A stretch of 64,000 bases of DNA from Aquirhabdus parva (GCF_003351745.1 NZ_CP031222.1:1-64000), one strand, 5' to 3'; shown: positions 25,354 to 39,485, numbered from the stretch's first letter. Program-made: numbers and translations. The notes: generated by a model not told the origin, from the letters alone.

Positions 25354-25932
25354 ATGCCCAAAACATTCTTGCATCAGAATCTAACCCATCGTTGTTTGAT
25401 CGCACCTCGTGACTCTGATGCGATTGCAAATGATGATTTCTTTGCTGACTCGCTCATCTATATCGCACGCCATGATGAGGAGGGGGCAATGGGACTTTTA
25501 CTCAATCGTCCAAGTACGGTCGGGATCAGTGAACTGTTGTCCGATTTACAGATTGTCTCTGATTTGGTTAATCCGCATGCTGTTTTGCAAGGTGGTCCGA
25601 TGCGTCCTGAAGTGGGTTTTGTCCTGCATACTGGTCAACCGGTCTGGCACTCTTCGATTGCGGTCAGTGAAAATGTCTGTATCACGACGAGTAAAGATAT
25701 TCTTGAGGCGATTGCTCATAATGAGGGTGTCGGGAATTATCAGATCATGCTGGGTTTTGCCAGTTGGGGCGCCGGTCAGTTGGAAGCTGAGTTGAAGCGT
25801 GGGGATTGGCTGGTCTGTGAACCGGATATGGAGCTGCTGTTTAACCTACCCTATGACGAGCGCTGGTCAGCCGCCGCTGCAAAATTTGGTGTGAACTCAC
25901 CTTGGCTATCTAGCGAAGTGGGTCATGCCTGA
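25354..25932 (+). CDS. YqgE/AlgH family protein
   Basis: This 192-residue protein of the YqgE/AlgH (UPF0301) family opens with [16 protein letters not shown]. Family marks are the segment [20 protein letters not shown] (residues 30-49), the motif [16 protein letters not shown], and [20 protein letters not shown] near residue 135. The biochemical role is not settled, and a link to alginate regulation was proposed for AlgH. It overlaps ruvX by 8 bases, a widely conserved pairing. Confidence 0.93.
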   Translation: MPKTFLHQNLTHRCLIAPRDSDAIANDDFFADSLIYIARHDEEGAMGLLLNRPSTVGISELLSDLQIVSDLVNPHAVLQGGPMRPEVGFVLHTGQPVWHSSIAVSENVCITTSKDILEAIAHNEGVGNYQIMLGFASWGAGQLEAELKRGDWLVCEPDMELLFNLPYDERWSAAAAKFGVNSPWLSSEVGHA

Positions 25933-26401
25933 TTTGCAGGATCAGGGGAAACTTGAGCAAGAAGCTCCGATTCAGATTCAGCGAATTGTGGCTTTTGATT
26001 TTGGGACACAGAAAACCGGTGTTGCATTTGGTCAATCCATGACAGGAACGGGGACACCGTTGTCTTTGATTCCGATGAAAGATGGCATCCCAGATTGGAT
26101 GCTGCTGGATAAGATGTTGGCAGAATGGCAGCCCGATATCTGCTTGGTTGGATTGCCATTGAACATGGATGACAGTGAGTCAGAGTTGTGTTTACGCGCG
26201 CGAAAATTTGCACGCCGTGTCAAACATCGCTTGAATAAGCCGGTGTGGATGGTTGATGAGCGCCTCACCACACGTGAGGCACGGGAAGATGTGCGTCGGG
26301 TGACCAATCAACGTAAGGGCAAAGCTCCAGCGGCCGACTCGATGGCTGCAGTACTCCTCATCGAAAGCTGGTTTCGTGAGCCTGTGGGAGTGCTCCCTTA
26401 A
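25925..26401 (+). CDS. ruvX: Holliday junction resolvase-like protein RuvX/YqgF
   Basis: This 158-residue RNase H-fold nuclease is thought to process pre-16S rRNA and was first proposed as a Holliday junction resolvase. Acidic active-site residues are placed as expected: the aspartate of [13 protein letters not shown] (near residue 22), the stretch [12 protein letters not shown], the aspartate of [12 protein letters not shown] and the final [14 protein letters not shown]. It overlaps yqgE by 8 bases and shares one base with the next gene (TAATG), so the three genes likely form an operon. Confidence 0.93.
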   Translation: MPDLQDQGKLEQEAPIQIQRIVAFDFGTQKTGVAFGQSMTGTGTPLSLIPMKDGIPDWMLLDKMLAEWQPDICLVGLPLNMDDSESELCLRARKFARRVKHRLNKPVWMVDERLTTREAREDVRRVTNQRKGKAPAADSMAAVLLIESWFREPVGVLP

Positions 26402-27042
26402 TGGATTCACGTGATTTAAATCACGTGAAAAAAACCCATGAGGCGCTGACCTTTTGTCTATGGACTCTCCCATGGTTGGCCATGATTCTGATCAGTTGCG
26501 GTGTATTGACACAAAACGTCTTTAAGGTTGATCAGTCCATCATGTGGTCTGTTCATCAGTTCTCTCAGCCCCTTTTGGATCGAGTTGCCATAGGGCTATC
26601 CTATTTAGGGGGCTTACCTGCCTGCGCCATTCTATTGGTCTTATTGACCAGTTATAGTGTTTTTATCAAATTGTCATGGTGGAGTGAGCTCTATTTTCTC
26701 TGGGGTTCAATGATTGGATCGGTAGTGCTGGGCTGGTCCTTAAAAGTGCTTATGAATCGTCCCAGACCCGAACTTTGGCCAAGGCTCGTACAAGACTATG
26801 GCGCGTCATTCCCCAGCGGTCATAGTTTATATGCGGCGACCTTGGCGACTGTACTGATATTGGTTTGCTGGAAAACTGTCTGGCGCTGGCCGAGCGTTAT
26901 AGTTGGTGTGGTATGGCTTGCCCTTATGGGGGTGTCGCGCATTTATCTGGGTGTTCATTATCCAACGGATGTCGTGGCTGGTTGGGTGCTGGGTATTGCA
27001 TGGGTAACTGTGCTATATCGTTGGATGTGGCGACCAATTTAA
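26401..27042 (+). CDS. PAP2 family phosphatase
   Basis: This 213-residue membrane phosphatase has about six membrane segments. The three PAP2 motifs are complete: KVLMNRPRP, SFPSGHS and SRIYLGVHYPTD. Such enzymes dephosphorylate lipid phosphates, for example undecaprenyl pyrophosphate or phosphatidylglycerophosphate. The start shares one base with the ruvX stop. The exact substrate is unknown. A bacitracin-resistance type (BcrC/PgpB) role is one option. Confidence 0.9.
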   Translation: MDSRDLNHVKKTHEALTFCLWTLPWLAMILISCGVLTQNVFKVDQSIMWSVHQFSQPLLDRVAIGLSYLGGLPACAILLVLLTSYSVFIKLSWWSELYFLWGSMIGSVVLGWSLKVLMNRPRPELWPRLVQDYGASFPSGHSLYAATLATVLILVCWKTVWRWPSVIVGVVWLALMGVSRIYLGVHYPTDVVAGWVLGIAWVTVLYRWMWRPI

Positions 27043-27102
27043 TGAAAAAAGAAGCTTTGCGTTATATTTTCCTTACACCGATAAAACCATAGGTCTCGTT
27101 TA

Positions 27103-28338
27103 ATGGAATTTGTTTTATCAATTTGGCAGCAACCGGTTGCAAAAAGATGGCTCTGCATATTTGCACTATTAGTCGTTGCGTGGCTGGTTGGTATCTTTTT
27201 CCGTCGCCTCGTTTTACCCGTCATTCGCCTGATTGTAAAACGGACACCATGGCTCTGGGATGATGTGTTATTTGAAGCAGGGGTCTTTAAACGCTTTGCC
27301 CGTATCATTCCGCCACTGATTTTTTACAATGGTCTTGAGTACGTCCCCAATCTTTCTGAACGTGCGGAAGAACGACTCAGTTCCTTTGCCATGGCCATCA
27401 TCATTCTGTTCTTGATGCGGGCCATCAGTGCAGTGCTGATCGCCGCAGAGCGTCTGCAACATCATAAGACCGACCGACCGATTAAAGGCTATCTGCAACT
27501 GATCAATATATTGGTTTATATGATCGGTGTTGTCGTGATTATTGCGACGTTGACCCAACGCGAAGCATGGCCACTTTTATCAGGACTGGGAGCGTTATCC
27601 GCCGTATTACTCTTGGTGTTTAAAGACACGATATTAGGTTTTGTGGCCAGTGTGCAGCTCAGCTCAAATGATATGCTGCGTATCGGGGATTGGATTGAAA
27701 TGCCTTCCGCTGGTGCGGATGGCGATGTGATTGATATCAGCCTGCATACCGTCAAGGTCCGTAACTTCGATCAGACGATCACTACGATTCCGACTTGGCG
27801 CATGATCAGTGAGTCCTATAAAAATTGGCGGGGAATGTTTGATGCAGGAGGGCGCAGGATTAAGCGTTCAATACTTATCGATGCGACCAGTGTGCATTTT
27901 ATTTCTGCGGAGGAGACTCAAAAATTTGCTGAGTTTCGCTTGCTGGATCGGTATATACGCGCCAAGAAACAAGAATTAATGGAGTGGAATGAAGCTCTTG
28001 GCAAGGCGAGTCCAGTTAATCAACGACGTTTAACCAATTTGGGTAGTTTTAGAACCTATGCGCAGGCCTATATTGATACCCATAAGGATATTCATCGCAG
28101 CATGCCGTGTATGGTAAGGCAGCTTGCCAGTGAGGGTGCAGGGATTCCCATCGAGGTCTATTGCTTTACTTCGACTACGGCTTGGGTACGCTATGAACGC
28201 ATACAGGGAGATATTTTTGATCACTTGTATGCGATCTTGCCGGAGTTTGGTCTCCGTCATTACCAAAAACCTACCGGGATTGATGTTCGTGAAGCTGCAT
28301 TTCGCTCATCCGCCATGGCGGCGGATGTTGATGACTAA
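27103..28338 (+). CDS. Mechanosensitive ion channel family protein, YbdG-like
   Basis: This 411-residue protein has about five N-terminal membrane segments followed by the MscS core. The pore helix reads LLSGLGALSAVLLLVFKDTI, then comes the beta domain with DMLRIGDWIEMPSAGADGDV and the loop RNFDQTITTIPTWRMISES. Length and wording fit the YbdG group (E. coli YbdG has 415 residues) rather than short MscS. It should open under membrane tension during osmotic downshock. It follows the PAP2 gene by 60 bases and converges with pgsA. Confidence 0.9.
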   Translation: MEFVLSIWQQPVAKRWLCIFALLVVAWLVGIFFRRLVLPVIRLIVKRTPWLWDDVLFEAGVFKRFARIIPPLIFYNGLEYVPNLSERAEERLSSFAMAIIILFLMRAISAVLIAAERLQHHKTDRPIKGYLQLINILVYMIGVVVIIATLTQREAWPLLSGLGALSAVLLLVFKDTILGFVASVQLSSNDMLRIGDWIEMPSAGADGDVIDISLHTVKVRNFDQTITTIPTWRMISESYKNWRGMFDAGGRRIKRSILIDATSVHFISAEETQKFAEFRLLDRYIRAKKQELMEWNEALGKASPVNQRRLTNLGSFRTYAQAYIDTHKDIHRSMPCMVRQLASEGAGIPIEVYCFTSTTAWVRYERIQGDIFDHLYAILPEFGLRHYQKPTGIDVREAAFRSSAMAADVDD

Positions 28339-28344
28339 CACAAG

Positions 28345-28376
28345 ACGTTAAAGCTCTTGATAGGGGGCTTTAACGT
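28345..28376. terminator. Hairpin between convergent mscS-type gene and pgsA
   Basis: ACGTTAAAGC and GCTTTAACGT form a perfect 10-base stem around a 12-base loop. The flanking T tracts are weak. Its place between converging stops supports a bidirectional terminator. Confidence 0.6.
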
Positions 28377-28386
28377 TTCATCGATG

Positions 28387-28971
28387 TTATTTTTCTTTGA
28401 GATACGGCCACGCGGCACGTAAATAAATCATCATGGACCACAGTGTCAGAATGACTGCGATATAGAGCAGAACGTAAGAAACGATCGACAAGGCATCTAA
28501 ATTTAATAAAAACACTGTAATGGAAATCAACTGAAAGGTCGTTTTGAGTTTACCGACCCATGAAACGGCGACGCTTGCGCGATTGCCCAATTCCGCCATC
28601 CACTCTCGTAGGGCAGATACAGTGATTTCCCGTGAGATGATCACAATCGCGGCAAAGGCCATATAAATATTAGGCTGCCATTGGACGAGAACAACGAGCG
28701 CGGCTGCAACCATCAGTTTGTCGGCCACAGGATCAAGGAAGCGACCAAAGGCTGAGCTTTGATCCATGACGCGAGCCAGATAACCGTCTAGCCAGTCGGT
28801 GATTGCGGCAAGTGCAAATAAACCTGCCAAGACGATGTGGCGAGTGAGACTACCAGTGTGACCCGCAATGCCAATGGCGGGTGGCCAATAAGCAATCAGG
28901 AGAAAAACGGGGATCAGCGCAACACGCGATAGCGTGAGGATATTTGGAATATTTAGTATTTTACCGGTCAC
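28387..28971 (-). CDS. pgsA: CDP-diacylglycerol--glycerol-3-phosphate 3-phosphatidyltransferase
   Basis: This membrane enzyme makes phosphatidylglycerophosphate, the committed step to phosphatidylglycerol and cardiolipin. The CDP-alcohol phosphatidyltransferase motif is complete in LDGYLARVMDQ followed by GRFLDPVADKL. Several membrane segments follow. I choose the GTG at 28971, giving MTGKILNIPNILTLSRV, because GAGGA is well spaced before it and the family starts here. A TTG at 28995 would add eight residues. Confidence 0.92.
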   Translation of the reverse strand: MTGKILNIPNILTLSRVALIPVFLLIAYWPPAIGIAGHTGSLTRHIVLAGLFALAAITDWLDGYLARVMDQSSAFGRFLDPVADKLMVAAALVVLVQWQPNIYMAFAAIVIISREITVSALREWMAELGNRASVAVSWVGKLKTTFQLISITVFLLNLDALSIVSYVLLYIAVILTLWSMMIYLRAAWPYLKEK

Positions 28972-29199
28972 GGATGTTCCTCGCGCTTTTTTCAAATGCT
29001 GACAGCAGGGCTTTTAGTTTATAAAAAATCCATTTCTACAGAAGCAAGTGATGTCATTAAAACCAATATCTGAACGGATGCCTAAGTCGTCATCATAGCA
29101 GACAGATGATCGGATGAGAAAAATCTTATTTCAAGGCTCGATTTATCGAAAACTGCCCTTATTAACAGAAGCTCAGCACTTTATGATGTGTAGATTATT

Positions 29200-31026
29200 T
29201 TGAACAGCGCCCAACAGCCCAGCCCGCAGAAAACGGACACTAAGTCACCGACACCCTATCAAGGTATGAGTGGTTTTGCGGTTATTAAAAGTTTATTGCC
29301 TTACCTCTGGCCAAAAGGCGAATGGGGACTGCGTGCTCGTGTGGTGACGGCGCTGGTTTTATTATTTGCAGCCAAGCTGACAACCAGCTATTTACCGATT
29401 CTTTATAAGCACGCGGTTGATGCGCTTAGTTTAAAAAATCCCGCGATCTTAATCGTGCCTGTGGCGCTGATTGTCGCCTATGGTTTGACGCGAGTGATGG
29501 CGCTGATGTTTGCTGAGCTGCGCGATACGGTTTTTGCCCGCGTCCAGCAGCATATTATTCGTGTGGTTGGGGTGAAGGTCTTTGATCATCTACATCATTT
29601 GTCGCTGCGCTTTCATCTATCACGCCAGACAGGCGGGGTGAATCGCTCTATTGAACGCGGCACACGTGCGATTGATACGCTCCTGTCTTACTTGTTATTT
29701 AGTTTAGTACCGACTCTGTTTGAAATTGGTCTGGTCACGATCATTCTATGGAAGCTATTCAATGGCTGGTTTGCACTGGTCACTTTGCTGACGGTCGCAG
29801 CATATCTTGTGTTTACGTTTACCATCACGGAATGGCGTACCAAGTTTTATCGGGAGATGAATGAAGACGAGAGCCGTGCTAATACCCAGGCTATCGATTC
29901 ATTACTGAACTTTGAGACGGTGAAATACTTTGGGAATGAGGCACTGGAAGCCAAAAAATACAATGATTTACTCAAGAAACTCGAAGATTCCTCCGTTAAA
30001 AGTCAATCCAGTCTATCGATCCTCAACGTCGGGCAAGGCTTTATCATCTCGATTGGTCTGACGATCATGATGTGGATGGCGGCTCAAGGCATTCAGGCGG
30101 GCACGATGAGCATCGGAGACTTTGTCTTGGTGAACAGCTACCTGCTCCAGCTCTATGCCCCATTAAACGGCTTGGGCTTTGTTTATCGTGCCATCAAGCG
30201 CGCATTTACTGACATGGAAAAAATGTTTGAACTGCTTGGCGTCAATCGCGAAATTGCGGATGTGGCCAATGCGCCTGCATTACAGGTCAGTGGTGGACGT
30301 GTTGAATTCAGGGACGTCCAATTTGGCTATGATCCTCGACGAGAGATTCTCAAGGGCGTCAGCTTTAGTATTCCAGCAGGGCAGACCGTTGCGGTTGTTG
30401 GGGCCTCGGGTGCGGGCAAGTCGACTTTGAGTCGTTTGCTATTTCGTTTTTATGATGTGAACGGCGGTGCGATCCTAGTGGATGGGCAAGATATCCGCCA
30501 AGTGACACAGGAAACCTTAAGAGCTGCTTTAGGGATTGTCCCGCAAGATACAGTGCTGTTTAACGACACGATTCGCTATAACATCGCTTATGGCGACCCG
30601 AGCGCAACGACCGCAGAGATTGAGCATACGGCTAAGCTTGCACATATCCATGAGTTCATTTTGGCGATGCCCGATGGTTACAATACGGTAGTGGGTGAGC
30701 GCGGCTTGAAACTGTCTGGCGGTGAAAAGCAGCGGGTCGCTATTGCCCGAACGATTTTGAAAGATCCGGCCATTTTGTTATTTGATGAAGCAACAAGCGC
30801 ACTGGATACGCATACTGAACGTGAAATTCAGGCGAATCTGCGTGAGGTGAGTCGTGGTAGAACCACGCTGGTGATTGCACATCGCTTATCGACCATTGTT
30901 GATGCCAATGAAATTTTGGTGATGGCTGATGGACAAATTATGGAGCGAGGTGCACATGCAGAGTTATTACGCCTCGACGGTTTGTACGCCGCCATGTGGC
31001 GACAACAGCAAGCGGAACGTGATTGA
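29200..31026 (+). CDS. ABC transporter ATP-binding/permease protein, Atm1-type exporter
   Basis: This 608-residue half-transporter has a six-segment membrane domain (about residues 40-340) and a nucleotide-binding domain with Walker A VGASGAGKSTLSRLLF (about 400), signature LKLSGGEKQRVAIARTIL (about 504) and Walker B ILLFDEATSALD. The membrane domain, with RQTGGVNRSIERGTRAID, is typical of the Atm1/ABCB7/HMT group, which exports glutathione-linked compounds and helps metal and iron-sulphur homeostasis. The frame begins with a TTG at 29200 without a clear ribosome site. ATG 29266 is an alternative that would remove 22 polar residues. The TTG version has the length usual for the family. Confidence 0.88.
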   Translation: MNSAQQPSPQKTDTKSPTPYQGMSGFAVIKSLLPYLWPKGEWGLRARVVTALVLLFAAKLTTSYLPILYKHAVDALSLKNPAILIVPVALIVAYGLTRVMALMFAELRDTVFARVQQHIIRVVGVKVFDHLHHLSLRFHLSRQTGGVNRSIERGTRAIDTLLSYLLFSLVPTLFEIGLVTIILWKLFNGWFALVTLLTVAAYLVFTFTITEWRTKFYREMNEDESRANTQAIDSLLNFETVKYFGNEALEAKKYNDLLKKLEDSSVKSQSSLSILNVGQGFIISIGLTIMMWMAAQGIQAGTMSIGDFVLVNSYLLQLYAPLNGLGFVYRAIKRAFTDMEKMFELLGVNREIADVANAPALQVSGGRVEFRDVQFGYDPRREILKGVSFSIPAGQTVAVVGASGAGKSTLSRLLFRFYDVNGGAILVDGQDIRQVTQETLRAALGIVPQDTVLFNDTIRYNIAYGDPSATTAEIEHTAKLAHIHEFILAMPDGYNTVVGERGLKLSGGEKQRVAIARTILKDPAILLFDEATSALDTHTEREIQANLREVSRGRTTLVIAHRLSTIVDANEILVMADGQIMERGAHAELLRLDGLYAAMWRQQQAERD

Positions 31027-31208
31027 CGGGTACTCAATTTTACGCTTTATAAACACAGCGCCCGATAAATATTCCTTATAGTATTCGGGCTGAAATTTAA
31101 AAGAAGTATTTTCTAACAAAACACAGTTAAAGCAATAAACTTTCACGCTGTCTTATTTTTTTGTTGAGTGTCATATAAACGCTCGCACCAGTTATATGGA
31201 TATACATC

Positions 31209-32195
31209 ATGCCGTTGACCGTCCTCCGTTCGATCTTGAATGAACTTAACCATACCGCATCAGTTCCGTTGCGTGATGGTCATTATCTCAAGGTACGGGT
31301 GCTCGGTACAACGATGGGACAGTCGGTATTGATGTTGCCCGGGCTTGGTATGAGTGCCAGTTATTGGCTCCCCTTTGTTGCACGCTATGCCCATCAATAT
31401 CGTTTTTATATGCCGGATTTGCGTGGGGCAGGTCTTTCGTCGCATGTACCGTTTAATCAAGCCGATGTTTTTCAGAATCATATGGAAGATATCCAGGATC
31501 TAATCGCCCACTACCGATTAAAAGATATCTTGCTGGTAGGGTATTCATTGGGTGCAACGACCTCAATGCATCTACAGCGCGCTGGTCAGTTTGAGCTGGT
31601 TAAACGTTATCTGCATATCGACCAATCACCGTGTATCCGTAATCAAGACAATTGGTCGTATGGACTTGTGGGCGAGCGGCAATCAGAGCTTTTCCAAAAC
31701 ATGCGTGAAGCGGCTGAATTATTGTCTCATTACCCTTTAGCGACCTATATCGGTGATATTCCAGCGAAGTTTCAAGGTGATATCGTCGATAAAATAGAAA
31801 ACATCATTCTGGCGCTCAGTGGTCAGACCGCTAAAAAACCTTGGTATAAATTGGCATTACTTGGGCTATTGCCGTTTAGCAATAAGCTGCCATTAACCAA
31901 GATCGAAGATATTCAAGCTTATTTTGCGGCCTATGCTGGCGAGGGTTATGATTATCGCGAAAGTTTGAAAGACTGCACAACGCCTATTACCCAGATCGTT
32001 GGCATGCAGTCTCAGCTTTATGATCCACGTGGCCAAATGCAAATTGCTAAATATGCCAAACATGTCAAAGTGATTCCGTTTGAGCGTTCTGGCCATGCGC
32101 CGCTGATTACTGAACCTGTCAAATTTACGCGAGTGCTGGGTGAATTTTTGGCTGATACAAAAGCAGAAACCGCTCAAATCAGAATTTCTTCATAA
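31209..32195 (+). CDS. Alpha/beta hydrolase
   Basis: This 328-residue hydrolase of the alpha/beta fold has an oxyanion region LMLPGLGMSASYW (near residue 45), the cue FYMPDLRGAGLSS, the nucleophile elbow LVGYSLGATTS (Ser about 115) and a late histidine in RSGHAPLITEP. There is no signal peptide, so it acts in the cytoplasm. The substrate is unknown. An insertion between the nucleophile and the histidine (residues 150-230) forms the lid. It stands alone between the Atm1-type gene and the rRNA promoters. Confidence 0.85.
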   Translation: MPLTVLRSILNELNHTASVPLRDGHYLKVRVLGTTMGQSVLMLPGLGMSASYWLPFVARYAHQYRFYMPDLRGAGLSSHVPFNQADVFQNHMEDIQDLIAHYRLKDILLVGYSLGATTSMHLQRAGQFELVKRYLHIDQSPCIRNQDNWSYGLVGERQSELFQNMREAAELLSHYPLATYIGDIPAKFQGDIVDKIENIILALSGQTAKKPWYKLALLGLLPFSNKLPLTKIEDIQAYFAAYAGEGYDYRESLKDCTTPITQIVGMQSQLYDPRGQMQIAKYAKHVKVIPFERSGHAPLITEPVKFTRVLGEFLADTKAETAQIRISS

Positions 32196-32269
32196 CGAAC
32201 GCCGTTATTCTTATTTCACTCAATCTCGTCTCAGGATTAGAGTAGACCTCCAAAACGAATGCAAATTAA

Positions 32270-32299
32270 GCGAAAACGCCCAAAAGCGTACGTTTTCGC
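32270..32299. repeat. Inverted repeat upstream of the rRNA promoters
   Basis: GCGAAAACG and CGTTTTCGC form a perfect 9-base stem around a 12-base loop, 75 bases after the hydrolase stop and 40 bases before the first rRNA promoter. It could end the hydrolase transcript, but no T tract follows. Confidence 0.45.
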
Positions 32300-32339
32300 C
32301 TACAAACTGATCATCCGGAAGGATAATTGAAGAAAGGGT

Positions 32340-32367
32340 TTGACAGGGTTGAGGAAATGTATAGAAT
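32340..32367 (+). promoter_or_regulatory. rRNA promoter P1
   Basis: TTGACA at 32340-32345 and TAGAAT at 32362-32367 are separated by 16 bases. A C-rich stretch (GCACCCC) follows the -10 box. The close match to consensus and the place 464 bases before 16S mark the upstream rRNA promoter. Confidence 0.8.
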
Positions 32368-32516
32368 GCACCCCACAGCGACGTTGACTGTCTTAGAAAT
32401 AAGTAAGAAAAACAGTAGCTTAAGTGTTTTGGCGGATGTTTGAGTAGTTTTGGCGGTTGTGTTTGTAGATTTTTAGAACGTGTGTTGCACGAATTAAAAA
32501 TAGATAAAGATTAACG

Positions 32517-32544
32517 TTGACAATGAGAAAAACTTCTGTAGAAT
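32517..32544 (+). promoter_or_regulatory. rRNA promoter P2
   Basis: TTGACA at 32517-32522 and TAGAAT at 32539-32544 again have a 16-base spacer, with ACGCCTCC after the -10 box. It is the second of a tandem pair, 177 bases after P1, with an AT-rich region before it. Confidence 0.85.
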
Positions 32545-32635
32545 ACGCCTCCTACCGCAGCGAACCAGACGATGGACGTAGCGGGTGAGATTGGGATTGA
32601 TGAGTCAATGGGCTCTAGGTTTTGATTTTACGAAA

Positions 32636-32647
32636 GACTCTTTAAGA
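32636..32647 (+). promoter_or_regulatory. boxA antitermination element in rRNA leader
   Basis: GACTCTTTAAGA resembles the boxA sequence bound by NusB/NusE, which lets RNA polymerase pass through rRNA genes without early termination. Confidence 0.6.
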
Positions 32648-32830
32648 ACTTGTGAAGAACAACTTGTGTGGATTTTTGCTGGTTACGATGAGATAAATTA
32701 TCATTTAGTAATTGGTAGAAATTACTCGCAATTCATTTTAGGTAATGATTGAAGTAATGATGTCTTAAGTGACATATAGCTAGTGAAAGATGAGCCAAAG
32801 ATTGGTGACCTCAAGTCACTATGAAACATT

Positions 32831-34353
<1,523 letters not shown>

Positions 34354-34501
34354 ACGAATCCATCGGGCCAGCAAGAATCCACAACAAGTTGTTCTTCACA
34401 AAAGCAAGCAAGTCGCTAGACTGTATTGTTTGCATCGTTGTCTGTAAAAGACAGTGATCTAAACAAGTAAAACAGTTAAATGACGAGCGAAGCTGGCCTG
34501 C

Positions 34502-34578
<77 letters not shown>

Positions 34579-34643
34579 CTAGCCAGCTGAATAGGTGAAA
34601 TTTAGTGCGAATCGTAATGGTTTGGGTTAAATGAACTGAATAC

Positions 34644-34719
34644 GGGGTCTTAGCTCAGTTGGTAGAGCGCCTGCTTTGCAAGCAGGATGTCAACGGTTCG
34701 ACTCCGTTAGACTCCACCA
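34644..34719 (+). tRNA. tRNA-Ala (TGC)
   Basis: This 76-base tRNA has acceptor arm GGGGTCT, D-arm TAGCTCAGTTGG, anticodon loop CTTTGCAAG with anticodon TGC, T-loop GTTCGACTC and encoded CCA. It is the second spacer tRNA. Confidence 0.96.
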
Positions 34720-35059
34720 TTTTCTAAGCGATTAGGAAATTGAAAGTCGGAATGAAAGATTAAGAGTCAACATAGCTTAGTAGCTAATACTAACCTCTGT
34801 TGATTGATCGACACTGTAGTGTTGAGAAATTGCTGAATATCTCTGACCTGACGAAGGCTGAGAAACTCTTTAATAGATTGGAAAAATTGAGTTGTAGTTA
34901 ATTGTGACTTATTCATCGTACAGAGAATAAGTCACCTAAAACTGAATCAAGCGTTTTGGTCAAATAACCATTGAAGCTGTACGTTGTTCAATCAACAAGA
35001 CTTTGAATAGAAGCCTTAGATCAGAAGTTGGGATTTAAGACGACCGTTTGGGGTTGTAT
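34720..35059 (+). other. 16S-23S spacer after tRNA-Ala
   Basis: This 340-base spacer carries processing and antitermination sequence. A boxA-like CTCTTTAATAG lies near 34866, and the last bases TATAGTCAAG pair with the 3' flank of 23S (CTTGACTATA) to form the processing stem. I see no gene in it. Confidence 0.6.
34865..34875 (+). promoter_or_regulatory. Second boxA element before 23S
   Basis: ACTCTTTAATA repeats the boxA pattern of the leader. A boxA ahead of 23S is also found in other gammaproteobacterial rRNA operons. Confidence 0.5.
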
Positions 35060-37947
<2,888 letters not shown>

Positions 37948-38131
37948 TACAACACCCAAGCGGTTGTTGTTGGCTTTAAAGGTTATAGATCAAAAGCGCA
38001 ATCAACATTGCACGCTTGATTCGGATTTAGTAAAATTAGCGACAACTCAATCAGCCCAATCTGTAAGATTGGCAAAGTGAAACAGCAGTGCGAAGACTAC
38101 TTCAAACGTGCATCACCAAGCCTAACAGTTG

Positions 38132-38247
38132 TGCTGACGACTATAGCAAGAGTGAACCACCTGATCCCATCCCGAACTCAGAAGTGAAACCTCTTTGCGC
38201 CGATGGTAGTGTGGCATTCGCCATGTGAGAGTAGGGCATCGTCAGCT
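38132..38247 (+). rRNA. rrf: 5S ribosomal RNA
   Basis: The ends GCTGACGA and TCGTCAGC pair as helix I. Inner segments CCACCTGATCCCATCCCGAA and GAAGTGAAAC are typical 5S sequence. About 116 bases. Confidence 0.95.
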
Positions 38248-38276
38248 CATTATTCGTAGTACAAAGCTACAAACTT

Positions 38277-38308
38277 AACCCCCAACCAATAACTTGGTTG
38301 GGGGTTTT
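38277..38308 (+). terminator. rRNA operon terminator
   Basis: AACCCCCAACCAA pairs perfectly with TTGGTTGGGGGTT around TAAC, a 13-base stem, followed by a short T run. It lies 30 bases after 5S. Confidence 0.9.
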
Positions 38309-38459
38309 GCTTTTATAGGGGATGTTTTTATTCTTTATGGTCCCCTTTCTTAATAACTTCCTTAAAAGCATCCTCTATACACTCCTTCCTATTCAAGTAC
38401 GACATCAAGCTGCAATCTAAATATCGTACAGTTAATGACCGTCCATTTCAGGTTATATC

Positions 38460-39383
38460 ATGCAAAAGCGTCGTTCTCCGCCGTGGGGTGCTATCGAGGC
38501 GTTTATTGTCGCAAGTCGCCGTGCTACGAGCTTTAAAGATGCAGCATCCCAACTGGCATTGAGCCCAGCCGCATTTTCACGCCGTATTCAGATGCTGGAA
38601 GAGCATGTCGGCGTTAAACTATTCAATCGAGTTGGGCAAACGCCGACATTGACCGCAGCGGGCGTGCGCTATCTACAGCGCTTAGAGCCAAGCTATGAAG
38701 CCATGCGTGCTGCAACCGAGTGGATGGCACCTGATGCCGAGCGGCGCGCGCTAAGGCTCGGTATGTCACAATCCTTTGCCGTGAGCTGGTTAGTGCCACG
38801 TCTGCCAGATTTTTATAAGAAATGCCAAGGCATCGAGCTGGTGATCCAGACCTGCGCGGATAACGTTGAACTGGCCGGTGGCGCTGCCGATCTGCGAATT
38901 TTATATGGTCACGGCGATTGGCCCAATTTTACGTCGCAAAAACTATTTGATCTTGAGGCCTTCGTCGTTTCACCGCCAGTACTGCTGGATGGCACACCTG
39001 CACCAAAATCGATAGAAGATCTGCAAGATGTGCCGCTCTTAGAGCTTATTCATCCCCGTAACCAATGGTCCGAGTGGTTATCACAAGCGGGCTATACCGC
39101 CCCCTTACGTGAACCACGCTATTTTGACAGTGCGCAAGTCATGTATGAGGCGGCGAGCCAAGGTCTAGGTGTTGCGCTTGGCGTCTTTCCGTTGGTGGAT
39201 TCATTTCTGCAGAGTGGTCGCCTACAGATTGCCTTTGAGTCAAGCCAGCCTTTATCAGGTGCTTATCATCTTGCGGCGCTACCTGAAGTTCGGCGTCATC
39301 CTGCGGTTCAAATCCTGTGGCATTGGTTAATTAACGATCCTTCTTGTATCGTCTTTTCAGAACTGAAAAATCTGGCTTCTTAA
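38460..39383 (+). CDS. LysR family transcriptional regulator
   Basis: This 307-residue regulator has an N-terminal winged helix-turn-helix (FKDAASQLALSPAAFSRRIQ, residues 22-41, then LEEHVGVKLFNRVG) and a C-terminal substrate-binding domain of the GcvA-like type. It lies directly upstream of, and in the same direction as, the TonB receptor operon and is the natural candidate to control it. The effector is unknown. A repeated TGATCA lies in the gap before the receptor gene. Confidence 0.88.
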   Translation: MQKRRSPPWGAIEAFIVASRRATSFKDAASQLALSPAAFSRRIQMLEEHVGVKLFNRVGQTPTLTAAGVRYLQRLEPSYEAMRAATEWMAPDAERRALRLGMSQSFAVSWLVPRLPDFYKKCQGIELVIQTCADNVELAGGAADLRILYGHGDWPNFTSQKLFDLEAFVVSPPVLLDGTPAPKSIEDLQDVPLLELIHPRNQWSEWLSQAGYTAPLREPRYFDSAQVMYEAASQGLGVALGVFPLVDSFLQSGRLQIAFESSQPLSGAYHLAALPEVRRHPAVQILWHWLINDPSCIVFSELKNLAS

Positions 39384-39467
39384 ATACGAAACACCCATTT
39401 TTATTTCAAGTATTTTGAGAAGTTATGGATCGTTTTCATGAGTTGTGTTTTGCGCAATTGCGATTGC

Positions 39468-39485
39468 TTGATCATTGATTGATCA
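39468..39485. promoter_or_regulatory. Repeated TTGATCA motif before the TonB receptor gene
   Basis: TTGATCA occurs at 39468-39474 and again at 39479-39485, centred 11 bases apart. Each contains the palindrome TGATCA, so the pair has dyad symmetry. One helical turn of spacing suits a dimeric regulator such as the upstream LysR protein, but nothing proves binding. Confidence 0.35.

Noticed and set aside
25173-25412. A 79-codon frame before yqgE
   Set aside because: It overlaps the well-supported yqgE start in another frame and has no family resemblance.
32200-32339. A small gene between the hydrolase and the rRNA promoters
   Set aside because: No open frame of useful length; only an inverted repeat is present.
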